DNA of 64,000 nucleotides from J029 sp964482495 (GCA_964482495.1 CAYZXS010000008.1:1-64000); one strand, 5' to 3'; shown: positions 11,451-20,495, counted from the stretch's first letter. Translations and numbers: made by a program. Notes: generated from the letters alone by a model not told the origin.

Positions 11451-12530
11451 TCACCCCAGCTCAGCCTCGATGACGTCCGCGACCGCCGCCGGGGCGATCC
11501 CGCGGACCAGCAGGCAGGAGCCGGGTTCGGCCGGCAGGACCAGGTCGAGGTGGCCGCCGTGGGCCTTCTTGTCCCGCTGCAGCAGGGTGGCCAGGTCGTC
11601 CCGGCCGGGCAGCTCGCCGGGGTACTCGCCGGGCAGGCCGAGCTTGTGGAGCAGCTCGAGCACGTGCTGGTAGAGGCCGTTCTCGGCCACGTCCATCTCC
11701 TCGGCCATGCGGGCGGCGCAGCGCAGGCCCAGGGCGACCGCCTCGCCGTGGGAGAGGCCGCCTTCGATCCCCGGGTCGCGTCCGGCGGCGGTCTCGAGGG
11801 CGTGGCCGAAGGTGTGGCCGAGGTTGAGCAGCTTGCGCTCGCCCTGCTCGGTCGGGTCGGCCTCGGCGATGCGCATCTTGACCCGGCCGGCGCCGGAGGC
11901 CAGCTCCAGGGCGGTGTCGCCGGGGAACTGCAGGTCGTCAGGTGCGGCGCGCTCGAGGGCCGGCATCAGCTCGGTGCCGTCGATCAAGGCCGCCTTGAGC
12001 ACCTCGCCCAGGCCGCAGCGCCACTCGCGCGGAGGCAGGGTCTCGAGGGTGGCGATGTCGGCCAGCACGAAGCACGGCTGGTGGAAGGCGCCGACCAGAT
12101 TCTTGCCCTCGGGCAGATTGACGGCGGTCTTGCCGCCGAGGGCGGCGTCGGCCATGCCGAGCAGGGTGGTCGGGACCGCGCCCCAGCGCACCCCGCGCAG
12201 CAGCACCGCGGCCAGGAAGCCGGCCATGTCAGTGGTGACGCCGCCGCCGACGCCGACCAGCAGGGTGGCGCGGTCGGCGCCTCGCTGCACGATCCCTCGG
12301 GCCAGCTGCTCCGCTTCGGCCAGGCACTTGGCGCGCTCCGAGGGCTGCCACCGGACCCGGTGCATCGGGCAGGGGAGCGCGGCTTCGGCGGCGTCGAGGG
12401 CGGCCCGGCTGACCTCGTCGGCCGCCTCGTCCAGCAGCACGTGGACCGAGGTCGGCGGCTGCGGCGCCTCGGCCAGCTCGCGCGGCAGCAGGACCGGCAG
12501 GATGCCGCGGCCGTAGCTGGGCCAGATCAT
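11451..12530 (-). CDS. aroB: 3-dehydroquinate synthase
   Basis: The 359-residue enzyme converts DAHP to 3-dehydroquinate, the second shikimate step, using NAD+ and a divalent metal. It shows the NAD-binding GGGVTTDMAGF (95-105), GGKTAVN (132-138), GHTFGHALE and SHGEAVALG, the last two supplying metal-binding histidines. Its ATG overlaps the stop of the upstream membrane-protein gene as ATGA, so it belongs to an operon with that gene and the amidotransferase. A giant hairpin follows the stop codon. The length is typical. Confidence 0.97.
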   Translation of the reverse strand: MIWPSYGRGILPVLLPRELAEAPQPPTSVHVLLDEAADEVSRAALDAAEAALPCPMHRVRWQPSERAKCLAEAEQLARGIVQRGADRATLLVGVGGGVTTDMAGFLAAVLLRGVRWGAVPTTLLGMADAALGGKTAVNLPEGKNLVGAFHQPCFVLADIATLETLPPREWRCGLGEVLKAALIDGTELMPALERAAPDDLQFPGDTALELASGAGRVKMRIAEADPTEQGERKLLNLGHTFGHALETAAGRDPGIEGGLSHGEAVALGLRCAARMAEEMDVAENGLYQHVLELLHKLGLPGEYPGELPGRDDLATLLQRDKKAHGGHLDLVLPAEPGSCLLVRGIAPAAVADVIEAELG

Positions 12531-13879
12531 GAGCCTGCGGGCGGCGCCGGAGCGCGCTGCTGGCGCCGGTCGCGCAGGGCCTTGGCGGCGGCGCTGGACT
12601 GGGCCCGGTCGCGGCGCGCCAGCCAGGCCACGAAGCCGGCCAGCAGGAAGGCGAAGCCGAGGAACCACCACACGAACTCGCTGAAGATCGACGGCCCGCC
12701 GCGCGGCGCCTGGCGGTCGGAGACGACGACGAAGACCGGCGCCCGACGCCACTGGTCCTCGTTGTCGAGGTAGCCCTTCAGCTGCAGGAAGAAGCCGGAG
12801 TAGAGCCGGCCGCCGGTCTCCTGGAACTGGAAGTGGTCGCCGGAGACCAGGTGGATCGGGTGCTGGCCGAAGACCAGCGGGTTGCCGAGCCAGCCGAAGT
12901 AGCCCCGGCGGGTCCGCACCGGGTTCTCGCCGGCGGGGGCGGAGCCGGTGAAGCGCGGCTCCTGCGGCACCCGACCGGGGATGATGAAGGGCTTGCCGCG
13001 GTAGATCTCCGGCGACTTGGCGACCGCAGTCAGCCCGGCCAGGTCCAGGGTCTGCGCCTCGGCGAAGACCTGCTCGCGCCGCGCCGGGTCGGCCGCCAGC
13101 AGCTCAGCGTGGTTCATCAGGTGCCAGTAGCCGTCCTGGTCCAGGCTGCCCTCGGTGCCGAGGGGGTTGTCCTCGACCTCGGCCAGGAGCACGAAGTCCA
13201 GCTCCTCGACCGGTCCGGCCTCGCGCACCGAGGCCCGCAGCTCGCGGCCGAGCAGCAGCGGCGCCGTCACCCGTTGGCCGTCGAAGGACTGGGAGTAGCG
13301 CTTGAAGTAGAAGCCGTCGGCGAGCACGAAGTCGCCGGCTTCGACCGGCTCGGCCGGCGGGTTCAGGGTGGCGAGGAAGAAGTCCTCGCCGGCGTCGGTG
13401 CGGATCCAGCTCCAGGTCTCCTCGATCATCGCGGGCGGCAGGGCCTGGGTGCGCAGCGACTTCAGCACCCCGCGCAGCCGGTAGGGCTCGCCGCGCAGCT
13501 CGGCGCTGCGGCCCTCCACCTCGGCGAAGGGCAGGGCCGGCTCGTCGAGGGCCTCGAGGTGCGCCGGCAGCAGCGCTTGCGACATCTTCAGCAGGTCGCG
13601 GTACGGCCCGCTCTCCAGGATCAGCCGCTGCTCCTCGCTGCCGTCCTCGACCGCGGTGAGCACCTCGCGGTCCACCGGCGGCATCGAGATCTGGCTCCGG
13701 ATTTCCTCCTGGCTCTGGACCGCCGGCGGCGTGTCCTTGCTCTTGCCGGCCATGAAGAAGATGACCAGGGTGGCGCCGAGCAGGGCCACCAGGAACACCA
13801 GCTTGACCTGGTCCCGCTTCTGGTTGCGCTGCAGCTGGCGCAGCAGCCGTTGCTTCTCTTCGCGTTTGCTCGAGCTCAT
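12527..13879 (-). CDS. Membrane protein of unknown function
   Basis: The 450-residue protein is not recognised. A basic, glutamine-rich N terminus (1-24) is followed by a transmembrane helix (about 27-43, LVFLVALLGATLVIFFM). A large domain of about 320 residues comes next, presumed extracytoplasmic, with paired beta blocks (EPYRLRGVLKSL, RGKPFIIPGRVPQEPRF) that look like two related OB-like or beta folds. A second helix (about 405-422, WWFLGFAFLLAGFVAWL) and a basic tail end it. Its start and end overlap both neighbours as ATGA, so it is co-translated with the amidotransferase and aroB. A role in the cell envelope is only a guess. Confidence 0.85.
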   Translation of the reverse strand: MSSSKREEKQRLLRQLQRNQKRDQVKLVFLVALLGATLVIFFMAGKSKDTPPAVQSQEEIRSQISMPPVDREVLTAVEDGSEEQRLILESGPYRDLLKMSQALLPAHLEALDEPALPFAEVEGRSAELRGEPYRLRGVLKSLRTQALPPAMIEETWSWIRTDAGEDFFLATLNPPAEPVEAGDFVLADGFYFKRYSQSFDGQRVTAPLLLGRELRASVREAGPVEELDFVLLAEVEDNPLGTEGSLDQDGYWHLMNHAELLAADPARREQVFAEAQTLDLAGLTAVAKSPEIYRGKPFIIPGRVPQEPRFTGSAPAGENPVRTRRGYFGWLGNPLVFGQHPIHLVSGDHFQFQETGGRLYSGFFLQLKGYLDNEDQWRRAPVFVVVSDRQAPRGGPSIFSEFVWWFLGFAFLLAGFVAWLARRDRAQSSAAAKALRDRRQQRAPAPPAGS

Positions 13880-14607
13880 CGGGGGCCCCTACGGTAGGAT
13901 CCCGCGGCCGCGGCGAAACCGGAAAATAGGGCTTTCGTGGCCGCTGAATCCGGCCGCCGCTCCGGGTGCCACTGGACCCCGAGGGCGAAGTCCTGGCCGT
14001 CGATCTCGACCGCCTCGACGATGCCGTCGGGGGAGGTCCCGGTCACCCGCAGGCCGTCGCCCGGGCCGGCGAGGGCCTGGTGGTGGAAGGAGGCCACCTC
14101 GACCGGCGCTGGCCCGAGAAGGCGCGCCAGCAGGCTGCCCGGCGCGGGCGCGACCGGGTGGAGCGCGCCCTTCAAGTGGCCGTCGGCGCCGTCGAGGTGC
14201 TGGCAGTAGGGGGCGCCGTGAACCAGGCCCATCATCTGCATGCCCAGGCACACCCCCAGCAGCGGCATCCGGCGCCGGCAAGCGGCGCGGACCAGGGCCA
14301 GGTTCATCTGCTGCTGTTCGGCCGGCACCGGCTTGCAGCGGTGGTCGGGCGCCGGGCCGCCGAAGGGGCGCAGGTCGGGGTCGTCGCCGCCGGTCATCAG
14401 CAGGCCGTCGAGGCCCTCCAGCCAGGCCTCGGCCTCCTCCGGCGGGCCGTCGGTCGGCAGCAGCACCGGCACCGCGCCGGCAGCGCGGAGGCAGGGGAGG
14501 TAGTCGGTGAACAGCTGGAAGCGGCGCCGGCCCTCGTAGTAGGGGGCGTCCAGCAATTCGACGGTGACGCCGATCAGCGGCGCGGCAGGGCGGGTGGAGT
14601 CGGGCAT
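13876..14607 (-). CDS. Class I glutamine amidotransferase-like (peptidase C26) protein
   Basis: The 243-residue protein belongs to the gamma-glutamyl-GABA hydrolase/PuuD-like branch of class I glutamine amidotransferases, which hydrolyse gamma-glutamyl amides. The family pattern is complete. It includes LIGVTVE at the N terminus, LLMTGGDDPDLRPFG for the PuuD-type GGxD block, and GVCLGMQMM with the nucleophilic cysteine. A Tyr/Phe-rich loop is followed by VQWHPERRPDS, carrying the catalytic His and Glu. No synthetase partner domain is attached. It is the first gene of the operon with the membrane protein and aroB. The real substrate is unknown. Confidence 0.88.
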   Translation of the reverse strand: MPDSTRPAAPLIGVTVELLDAPYYEGRRRFQLFTDYLPCLRAAGAVPVLLPTDGPPEEAEAWLEGLDGLLMTGGDDPDLRPFGGPAPDHRCKPVPAEQQQMNLALVRAACRRRMPLLGVCLGMQMMGLVHGAPYCQHLDGADGHLKGALHPVAPAPGSLLARLLGPAPVEVASFHHQALAGPGDGLRVTGTSPDGIVEAVEIDGQDFALGVQWHPERRPDSAATKALFSGFAAAAGSYRRGPR

Positions 14608-14620
14608 GCCTGGGCGGCGC

Positions 14621-14627
14621 TATCCTA
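14621..14627. promoter_or_regulatory. Shared divergent -10 element TATCCTA/TAGGATA
   Basis: On the plus strand TATCCT (14621-14626) ends ten bases before the antiporter GTG. Read on the minus strand, the overlapping TAGGAT ends 14 bases before the amidotransferase ATG. The same bases can thus serve both divergent genes, probably one direction at a time. Confidence 0.4.
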
Positions 14628-14636
14628 GGCCGGCAA

Positions 14637-15566
14637 GTGGCCGTCCTGAACCTGGTCATCGGCCTGCTGGGGCTCGTCGCCGGCGCCGAACTCGCCGTGC
14701 GCGGCGCCCTCGGGCTCGCGCGCCATTGGGGCTGGCCGTCCTGGCTGACCGGCCTGCTGCTGCTGGCGCTGGGCACCTCGCTGCCGGAGCTGTTCGTCAG
14801 CGGCCTGGCGGCGCCGGAGCACCCCGAGCTGTCCTACGGCAACATCTTCGGCTCGAACGCCTTCAACGTCGGCTTGGTGTTCGGCTTCGGCTTGTTCCTG
14901 GTGGGGGCGAAGGGGCTGCCGGCCGCCGGCTGGCGTGGCCCCGGCGCGATCGGCCTGCTGGTGGCCTCGGTGGTGGTCGCCTTCGCGCTCGGCGAGGGCG
15001 GCATGCCGCCGCGCTGGCTCGGCGTCGCGCTGCTGGTCGGCTACGCCGCGGTGGTCCGGAACGCCCTGGTCGGCGGCCGTCTCGAGACCGCCGACCTCGA
15101 GAAGGAGGTGGAGCCCAACCCCGGCCTCAAGGGGTTCCTGATGATCGGCGGCTTCGCGCTGCTCGCCTGGGCCTCCAACCGCTTCCTCGCCGGCGCGCTC
15201 GTGATCGCCGACGACTTGGGCTGGAGCGACGGCTTCGCCGGCTACCTGATCGCCGCGATCGGGACCTCCGCGCCGGAGCTGTTCACCTGCTTCCAGGCGG
15301 TCCGCCACGGCCACCCCGAGGCGGTCTACGGCAACGTGCTCGGTTCCAACGTCTTCAACCTGCTGATCGTCGGCGGCGCGGTCACGCTCCTCGCCGGCGC
15401 GCCGGTAGACGCCGCGACGGTGCAGCCGCAGCTGGTCGTCAACCTGGTCGCCACCGTGCTGCTGCTGGGCTTGGCGCCCGTGGCCCGCGCCGGCAAGGGC
15501 GCACGGGCTGCCGGCCTGGGGTTGATCGGGGCCTACTTGATCGGCTCCTGGGTGGTGCAGGGCTAG
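14637..15566 (+). CDS. Ca2+/Na+ antiporter, CaCA family (YrbG-like)
   Basis: The 309-residue polytopic protein carries the two inverted alpha repeats that define cation/Ca2+ exchangers. The first has ALGTSLPELFVS with GNIFGSNAFNVG. The second has AIGTSAPELFTC with GNVLGSNVFNLL. The glutamates in SLPELF and SAPELF are the expected ion ligands. About ten hydrophobic helices and the length match bacterial YrbG-type exchangers, which sit in the inner membrane and exchange calcium against sodium or protons. A GTG start is chosen because a TATCCT hexamer lies just upstream and no ATG fits the conserved N terminus. Ion specificity cannot be told from sequence. Confidence 0.93.
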   Translation: MAVLNLVIGLLGLVAGAELAVRGALGLARHWGWPSWLTGLLLLALGTSLPELFVSGLAAPEHPELSYGNIFGSNAFNVGLVFGFGLFLVGAKGLPAAGWRGPGAIGLLVASVVVAFALGEGGMPPRWLGVALLVGYAAVVRNALVGGRLETADLEKEVEPNPGLKGFLMIGGFALLAWASNRFLAGALVIADDLGWSDGFAGYLIAAIGTSAPELFTCFQAVRHGHPEAVYGNVLGSNVFNLLIVGGAVTLLAGAPVDAATVQPQLVVNLVATVLLLGLAPVARAGKGARAAGLGLIGAYLIGSWVVQG

Positions 15567-15591
15567 AGAGTGACCCGCTAAGGTGGCCCCA

Positions 15592-16524
15592 ATGGAGACC
15601 GGTTCCCTCACCGCATCGGACATCGCCGCGCGCCTCGACGGGCGGCTCGAGGGCGACGGCGCCCGGCCGATCCGCCGGGTGATGGACGCCGCCGCCGCCG
15701 AGGCGGACGCCGCCGCCTTCGTCCACCCGGGCCGCGAGGTGCCCGCGGGTTGCGGCGCCGGCCTGCTGTTGCTGGCCCCGGATGCCCCCGCCGCCGGCCA
15801 CCCCTGCGTGCTGCGGGTGGCCAAGCCCGATCTTGCGGCCGCGCGGCTGGCCCAGCTGCTCCATCCCCGCCAGGTCCCGGAGCCGGCGATCCACCCCGCG
15901 GCCTCGGTCGACCCGAGCGCCGCCCTCGGGGAGGGGGTGGTGGTCGAGGCGGGCGCCGTGGTCGGCGCCGGCTGCCAGATCGGCGCCGGTAGCTGGCTCC
16001 ACCCCGGGGTCGTGCTCTATCCGGGGGTGCGCGTCGGCGCCGGGACCACCATCCACGCCAACACGGTCATCGGCTGCGACGGCTTCGGCTACGTCTGGGA
16101 CGGCAGCGAGCACGTCAAGGTGCCCCAGCTCGGCACGGTGCGGATCGGCGACGGGGTCGAGATCGGTTCTTGCTGCTCGATCGACCGCGGCACCTTCGGC
16201 GCCACCGAGATCGGCGACGGCTGCATCCTCGACAACCAGGTCCAGGTCGGCCACAACTGCCGCATCGGCCGCTTCGTGGTCCTCTGCGGCCAGGTCGGGC
16301 TGGCCGGCAGCACCGTGATCGAGGACGGCGTGGTCATGGCCGGCAAGGCCGGCGCCGGCGGCCACCTGACGATCGGCGCGGGCGCCCAGGTCGGCGGCGG
16401 CGCCGGGGTGACCAGCGACGTCGCGCCGGGCGCCAAGGTCGCCGGACACCCCGCCTGGGACTTCCAGCTCGAGCAGCGGGTCAAGGTGCTGATGCGCCGG
16501 ATGGCGCGCAAGCGCGGCGGCTAG
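15592..16524 (+). CDS. lpxD: UDP-3-O-acylglucosamine N-acyltransferase LpxD
   Basis: The 310-residue enzyme adds the second hydroxyacyl chain to UDP-3-O-acylglucosamine in lipid A synthesis, and so shows that the organism makes an LPS-type outer leaflet. The N-terminal uridine-binding domain is followed by a left-handed beta helix of hexapeptide repeats (about 105-275). It includes the catalytic-histidine segment VQVGHNCRIG and the family block GCDGFGYVWDG. A C-terminal helical extension (EQRVKVLMRRMARKR) is present. I chose ATG 15592, which has AAGG upstream, over an in-frame GTG nine bases earlier. Unlike many genomes it is not beside lpxA, lpxB or fabZ. Confidence 0.95.
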   Translation: METGSLTASDIAARLDGRLEGDGARPIRRVMDAAAAEADAAAFVHPGREVPAGCGAGLLLLAPDAPAAGHPCVLRVAKPDLAAARLAQLLHPRQVPEPAIHPAASVDPSAALGEGVVVEAGAVVGAGCQIGAGSWLHPGVVLYPGVRVGAGTTIHANTVIGCDGFGYVWDGSEHVKVPQLGTVRIGDGVEIGSCCSIDRGTFGATEIGDGCILDNQVQVGHNCRIGRFVVLCGQVGLAGSTVIEDGVVMAGKAGAGGHLTIGAGAQVGGGAGVTSDVAPGAKVAGHPAWDFQLEQRVKVLMRRMARKRGG

Positions 16525-16531
16525 CGGGCGG

Positions 16532-16993
16532 CTAGGCGGCGTGCTCGAGCAGCCGCCAGTGGACCTGGAGCAGGTTCTGGCGGTGGACCGAGACCGGCAT
16601 CGCCTGGAGCGCCTCGTCGAAGCGCTGCCACATGTAGCCGGCGAACAGGCCGCGGTCGCGGACCGGGCAAAGCGGGTCCCGGACCTGGAAGCCGAAGGGC
16701 CAGCCGATCAGCCGCAGGTCGCCGATGTCGCGCACCGGGGCCGGGCCCAGGCTCACCAGGTCGAAGGGGCGCGCAATGCCGGTCTCCTCGTGGACGCCGC
16801 GCAGGGCGGCCTCGTCCAGGTCCTCGTCCAGGCCCACCGGGTGCACCACCGGGCGCCAGACGGCGTCGTGGCGCGGCGGGGGCTGGAGCAGCAGGTACTC
16901 CAGGCCGGATTCGGCCACGCGGAACACGAAGACGTTGACCTCGTGGCGGAAGCCGAGGTCGCCGAAATCGGCCGGATGGAAGACTTTTTCCAT
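16532..16993 (-). CDS. Nudix hydrolase family protein, degenerate box
   Basis: The 153-residue protein has a Nudix fold outline: MEKVFHPADFGDLGFRHEVNVFVFRV, then LLLQPPPRHDAVWRPVVHPVG, then the box region ending RGVHEETGI. The Mg2+-binding EE pair is kept. The first glycine of the consensus is replaced by histidine, and the usual RE pair reads RG. Substrate hydrolysis of a nucleoside diphosphate derivative is therefore plausible but not assured. I took the ATG at 16993 because it opens the conserved strand; an ATG ten codons upstream would be an alternative. It is convergent with lpxD and divergent from folC. Confidence 0.8.
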   Translation of the reverse strand: MEKVFHPADFGDLGFRHEVNVFVFRVAESGLEYLLLQPPPRHDAVWRPVVHPVGLDEDLDEAALRGVHEETGIARPFDLVSLGPAPVRDIGDLRLIGWPFGFQVRDPLCPVRDRGLFAGYMWQRFDEALQAMPVSVHRQNLLQVHWRLLEHAA

Positions 16994-17052
16994 GGTGGAG
17001 CGGGGATCCCTACGTTTCTCCATCGGCTGGGAGCGGGGGTGGACTCAAGGCG

Positions 17053-17058
17053 TAGAAT
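17053..17058 (+). promoter_or_regulatory. -10-like TAGAAT, leaderless promoter for folC-ispH
   Basis: TAGAAT ends eight bases before the folC ATG, and the gap (CCCCGCCA) has no Shine-Dalgarno. No convincing -35 is seen at the proper distance. Confidence 0.5.
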
Positions 17059-17066
17059 CCCCGCCA

Positions 17067-18302
17067 ATGGAGTCCTTGGACGCCCTCTGGCGCCAGCTGA
17101 TGGCGCGGACCGACTACGAGAGCTGCGCGCGGCCGCGGGCGGCGCGCTTCGAGCTCGGGGCGGTGCGCCGGCTGCTCGAGCGGCTGGGCGAGCCGCAGGG
17201 CGGGGCCCGGGCGATCCACCTGGCCGGCTCCAAGGGCAAGGGCTCGGTCGCCCACTTCCTGGAGCGGGGCCTGCGGGCGGCCGGGCTGCGCACCGGGCTC
17301 TACACCTCGCCCCACCTAAGCGAGTGGCCGGAGCGCATCCGGCTCGGCGGCCGCCCCGCCGGCGAGGCCGAGCTGCGGCCGGCGCTGGCGCGGGTGCTGA
17401 GCGCGTCGACCGGCCAGGAGACCTTCTTCGACCTGATCACCGCCGCCGCCTTCGAGGTCTTCCGCGAGGCCGGCTGTGACTGGTGGGTGGTCGAGACCGG
17501 GCTCGGCGGCCGCTACGACAGCACCAACGTCCTGCAGCCGGACGCCGCGGTGATCACCTCGATCGAGCGCGAGCACACCGACGTGCTCGGCGACGACCTG
17601 GCGGCGATCGCCGCAGAGAAGGCCGGCATCCTCAAGCCCGGCGCCCGCTGCTGGAGCGGGCTGGTGGCGGGGCACCCGGCCGCCGCCGTGCTCGACGACG
17701 CCGCGGCCCGGGTCGGCGAGGAGCTGCTGCGGCTGCCTGAGCCCGCCCGCTGCCGGCCCGACCTGCCCTTCCCGCAGCCGCACATGCGCCGCAACTTCGC
17801 CTTGGCGCGGGCGCTGCTGGCGGACCTGGCCACCCGCGACCCGCGCCTGGGCCGGGCGGCGGCGATGCTGGACCGGCTGCCGGTGGGGGAGCTCAGCCTG
17901 CCCGGCCGCTGGGAGCGCCGGGCGCTCGCCGACGGCCGCACCGCGGTGCTCGACGTCGCCCACACCCTCGACTCGCTGCGCTCGGTGCTGGATTGCTACC
18001 GCAGCGAGTTCGCCGGCTGGCGCCGCGGCGTGGTCTTCGCCCTGCGCGACGACAAGGACGCCGCGGCCCTGGCCGCCGGGCTGGAAGAAGCCCTGGGCCC
18101 GCGGCCCGCCGACGAAGCCTGGTTCACCGCGCCCGCCGGCGACCACCCGCGCTCCGCCGATCCGGCGCTGCTGGCCGAGGCCTTCGGCGCCACGGCGCTG
18201 CCGTCGCCGGTCTTCCCCGCCGGTCCCGAGGTCCTGCTCGTGACCGGCTCCACCTACCTGGTCGGGGCGCTGCGCCCGCGCACCCAGCCGATCCGCCGAT
18301 GA
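17067..18302 (+). CDS. folC: Folylpolyglutamate/dihydrofolate synthase
   Basis: The 411-residue Mur-ligase-type enzyme joins glutamate to dihydropteroate and to reduced folates. Seen directly: the P-loop GSKGKGS (54-60), the substrate loop TSPHLSEWPERIRLGG, FDLITAAAFEVF, the metal/ATP block VETGLGGRYDSTNV, and ITSIEREHTDVLG. A GRWE and DVAHT block in the C-terminal domain follows. All are standard for FolC. It overlaps ispH by ATGA, so the two are probably one transcript despite unrelated pathways. The start ATG lacks a Shine-Dalgarno but has TAGAAT just upstream. No accD or dedD neighbour is present. Confidence 0.95.
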   Translation: MESLDALWRQLMARTDYESCARPRAARFELGAVRRLLERLGEPQGGARAIHLAGSKGKGSVAHFLERGLRAAGLRTGLYTSPHLSEWPERIRLGGRPAGEAELRPALARVLSASTGQETFFDLITAAAFEVFREAGCDWWVVETGLGGRYDSTNVLQPDAAVITSIEREHTDVLGDDLAAIAAEKAGILKPGARCWSGLVAGHPAAAVLDDAAARVGEELLRLPEPARCRPDLPFPQPHMRRNFALARALLADLATRDPRLGRAAAMLDRLPVGELSLPGRWERRALADGRTAVLDVAHTLDSLRSVLDCYRSEFAGWRRGVVFALRDDKDAAALAAGLEEALGPRPADEAWFTAPAGDHPRSADPALLAEAFGATALPSPVFPAGPEVLLVTGSTYLVGALRPRTQPIRR

Positions 18303-19477
18303 CCGAGCTCTACGACGATCCCGACGCCCGCTACACCTACCGCAGCGCCCTGGTCGACCGCCTGCGCGAGGCCGGCGAGCTCCAGGCCGGCCGCCTGCGG
18401 CTGCTGATGCCGCCCAGCTTCGGCTTCTGCTGGGGAGTGGACCGCGCCCTGGCGATGGTCCGCGACGCCCGCGCCGAGTACGGCCAGCGGCCGATGTGGC
18501 TGATCAACTCGATCATCCACAACCCGCGGGTCAACGACGATATGCGGCGCATGGGCATCCGCTTCCTGAAGGGGCCGCAGGCAGAGGACGGCGCCATCGA
18601 GCGGCTCGGGCCGGAGGACGTGGTCGTGGTGCCGGCCTTCTCGGCCGAGGTCGAGGAGATGGAGCTGCTGCAGGCGCGCGGGGTCGAGATCGTCGACACC
18701 ACTTGTCCGTGGGTGATCAAGCCCCACAAGCGGTCGCTGAAGTACCTGCGCGAGGGCTTCACCACGGTGGTGCACGGCACGGTAGGGCACGACGAGACCC
18801 GGGCCACCTGCTCGCTGGTGCGGCACCACGGCGGCCAGTACGTGGTGGTGCACAACATGGAGGAGGCCGAGGTCCTGTCCGGCTACTTGGAGGGCCGCCT
18901 CGACGCCGCGGCGCTACGTGACGGCCTGCACCCGCAGGCGGTGGAGCCCAGCTTCGATCCGGCGCGCGACCTGAAGCAGATCGGCGTCATCAACCAGACG
19001 ACGATGCTGGCGAGCGAGTCGCGCGCCATCGCCGACCGGCTGCGGCGGGCGCTGTTGGCCCGCGACGGCGAGGCGGGGCTGGCCGACAGCTTCCGCGACT
19101 TCGACACCATCTGCGCCGCGACCCAGGAGAACCAGGACGCCGCCACCGCGGTCGCCGGGAAGGAACCCGACCTCTTCATCGTCGTCGGCGGCTATGACAG
19201 CTCCAATACTCGCAATCTTGCGCGGGTGGGCGACGACCACCAAGTGCCGGCGTACCACATCGAGAGCCCTGCCGCGCTCGAGGCCGACCTCCTCCGCCAC
19301 CGCGACCGGAACAGCGGCCAGATCCTCGAGCAGCGCGGCTGGCTGCCGGCCGAGGGGCCGGTGGCCGTCGCGTTCACGGCCGGCGCGAGTACCCCGGACG
19401 CGATCCTCGGCAAGGTGGTCGAGCGCGTGGTGGAATTGGCCGGCGAAGCGCTGCCGGCGCCCGAGCCGACGACCTAA
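18299..19477 (+). CDS. ispH: 4-hydroxy-3-methylbut-2-enyl diphosphate reductase
   Basis: The 392-residue iron-sulfur enzyme (LytB/IspH) makes IPP and DMAPP in the last step of the MEP isoprenoid pathway. The three cluster cysteines are present as C44 in FGFCWGVDRA, C136 in VDTTCPWV and C272 in TICAATQ. The substrate residues in GTVGHDET and the SSNT motif (YDSSNTRNL) are also present. It is longer than E. coli IspH (near 316 residues) because of an N-terminal extension of about 30 residues and an insert around 190-222, a form known in several phyla. Its ATG overlaps the folC stop. Its stop overlaps the convergent rsgA stop by two bases within CTAA. Confidence 0.96.
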   Translation: MTELYDDPDARYTYRSALVDRLREAGELQAGRLRLLMPPSFGFCWGVDRALAMVRDARAEYGQRPMWLINSIIHNPRVNDDMRRMGIRFLKGPQAEDGAIERLGPEDVVVVPAFSAEVEEMELLQARGVEIVDTTCPWVIKPHKRSLKYLREGFTTVVHGTVGHDETRATCSLVRHHGGQYVVVHNMEEAEVLSGYLEGRLDAAALRDGLHPQAVEPSFDPARDLKQIGVINQTTMLASESRAIADRLRRALLARDGEAGLADSFRDFDTICAATQENQDAATAVAGKEPDLFIVVGGYDSSNTRNLARVGDDHQVPAYHIESPAALEADLLRHRDRNSGQILEQRGWLPAEGPVAVAFTAGASTPDAILGKVVERVVELAGEALPAPEPTT

Positions 19478-20487
19478 CGCCGCGGGTCCTTCGGCTTACT
19501 GCCCCGCGCCGCCCTGCCGCCGTCGGCCGCCTCCTCTTGCGGTGCGGTGCCGCCGTAGACCAGTTCCAGCTCGTCGAGCATCTCGAGGTAGGAGCGGTAG
19601 CGGCTGGCCGGGATCTGCTCGCCTTCGATCGCGGCAGCGACGGCGCAGTCCGGCTCGCCGCGGTGCAGGCAACCGGGGAAGTGACATCCGACGCCGGCCG
19701 CCTCCAGCTCGGGGAAGTGCAGCCGCAGCTCGTGGGGCGGGATGCCGAAAGGCCGGAACACCCGCACGCCGGGGGTGTCGATCACCGAGCCGCCCATCGC
19801 CAGCGGATAGAGGCGGGCGAAGGTGGTGGTGTGGCGGCCGGACTTGAGCGACTTGGAGACCTCGCGCGTGCGCAGGCCCAATCCGGGCTCGATGCAGTTG
19901 AGCAGCGAGGACTTCCCGACCCCCGACAAGCCGTAGAGGATGCTGGTGCGGTCGCGCAGCAGCGCGCTCAGCTCGTCGATGCCGGTTTCCTCCTCGGCCG
20001 AGGTCGGCAGCACCGCCAGCCCGGCGCCGTGGTAGGTGGCGACGATCTTCTCCATCTTGCGCCGCTTGGCTTGGTCGGTCTTGTTCAGCACCAGCGCCGC
20101 TGGGATCCCGGTGAAGCTGGCCGCGGCCAGGATGCGGTCGGTCAGGATGCTCGAGAAGGGCGGCGTGCCGAAGCAGGAGACGATCACGACCTGGTCGACG
20201 TTGGCGGCCAGGAGCTGGCGCCGGACGTCCTCGCCGGCGGCGCGCCGGGCGAAGCAGTTGCGGCGGGGCTGGATGGAGTCGATCGCCAGCTCGCCGGTGT
20301 GCTCGTCGGTGCTCAGCAGCACCCGGTCGCCGACCGCCACCGGCAGCTTGTCCTCGCCGCGCTCCTCGAACAGCCGGCCGCGCAGCACCGCTGGCTTCGG
20401 CTCGCTGGCGGGGCCGTCCAGACACACCTCGCACTGGCGGGCGTCGACGCGCACGACCAAGGCTTCGCGGGGGGTGTCCTCGGGCAT
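19474..20487 (-). CDS. rsgA: Ribosome biogenesis GTPase RsgA
   Basis: The 337-residue circularly permuted GTPase checks 30S subunit maturation. G motifs occur in permuted order: NKTD (135-138, G4), GLSGVGKSS (186-194, G1), a switch region RHTTT, and DTPG (237-240, G3). An N-terminal OB domain precedes them, and a C-terminal zinc-binding domain shows GCHFPGCLHRGEPDC. The start ATG at 20487 opens the OB domain. The longer in-frame reading upstream runs through the divergent methyltransferase gene and is not used. TACACT lies eight bases upstream with no Shine-Dalgarno. It is single-gene and divergent from the methyltransferase. Confidence 0.95.
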   Translation of the reverse strand: MPEDTPREALVVRVDARQCEVCLDGPASEPKPAVLRGRLFEERGEDKLPVAVGDRVLLSTDEHTGELAIDSIQPRRNCFARRAAGEDVRRQLLAANVDQVVIVSCFGTPPFSSILTDRILAAASFTGIPAALVLNKTDQAKRRKMEKIVATYHGAGLAVLPTSAEEETGIDELSALLRDRTSILYGLSGVGKSSLLNCIEPGLGLRTREVSKSLKSGRHTTTFARLYPLAMGGSVIDTPGVRVFRPFGIPPHELRLHFPELEAAGVGCHFPGCLHRGEPDCAVAAAIEGEQIPASRYRSYLEMLDELELVYGGTAPQEEAADGGRAARGSKPKDPRR

Positions 20488-20495
20488 CCGGGCAC

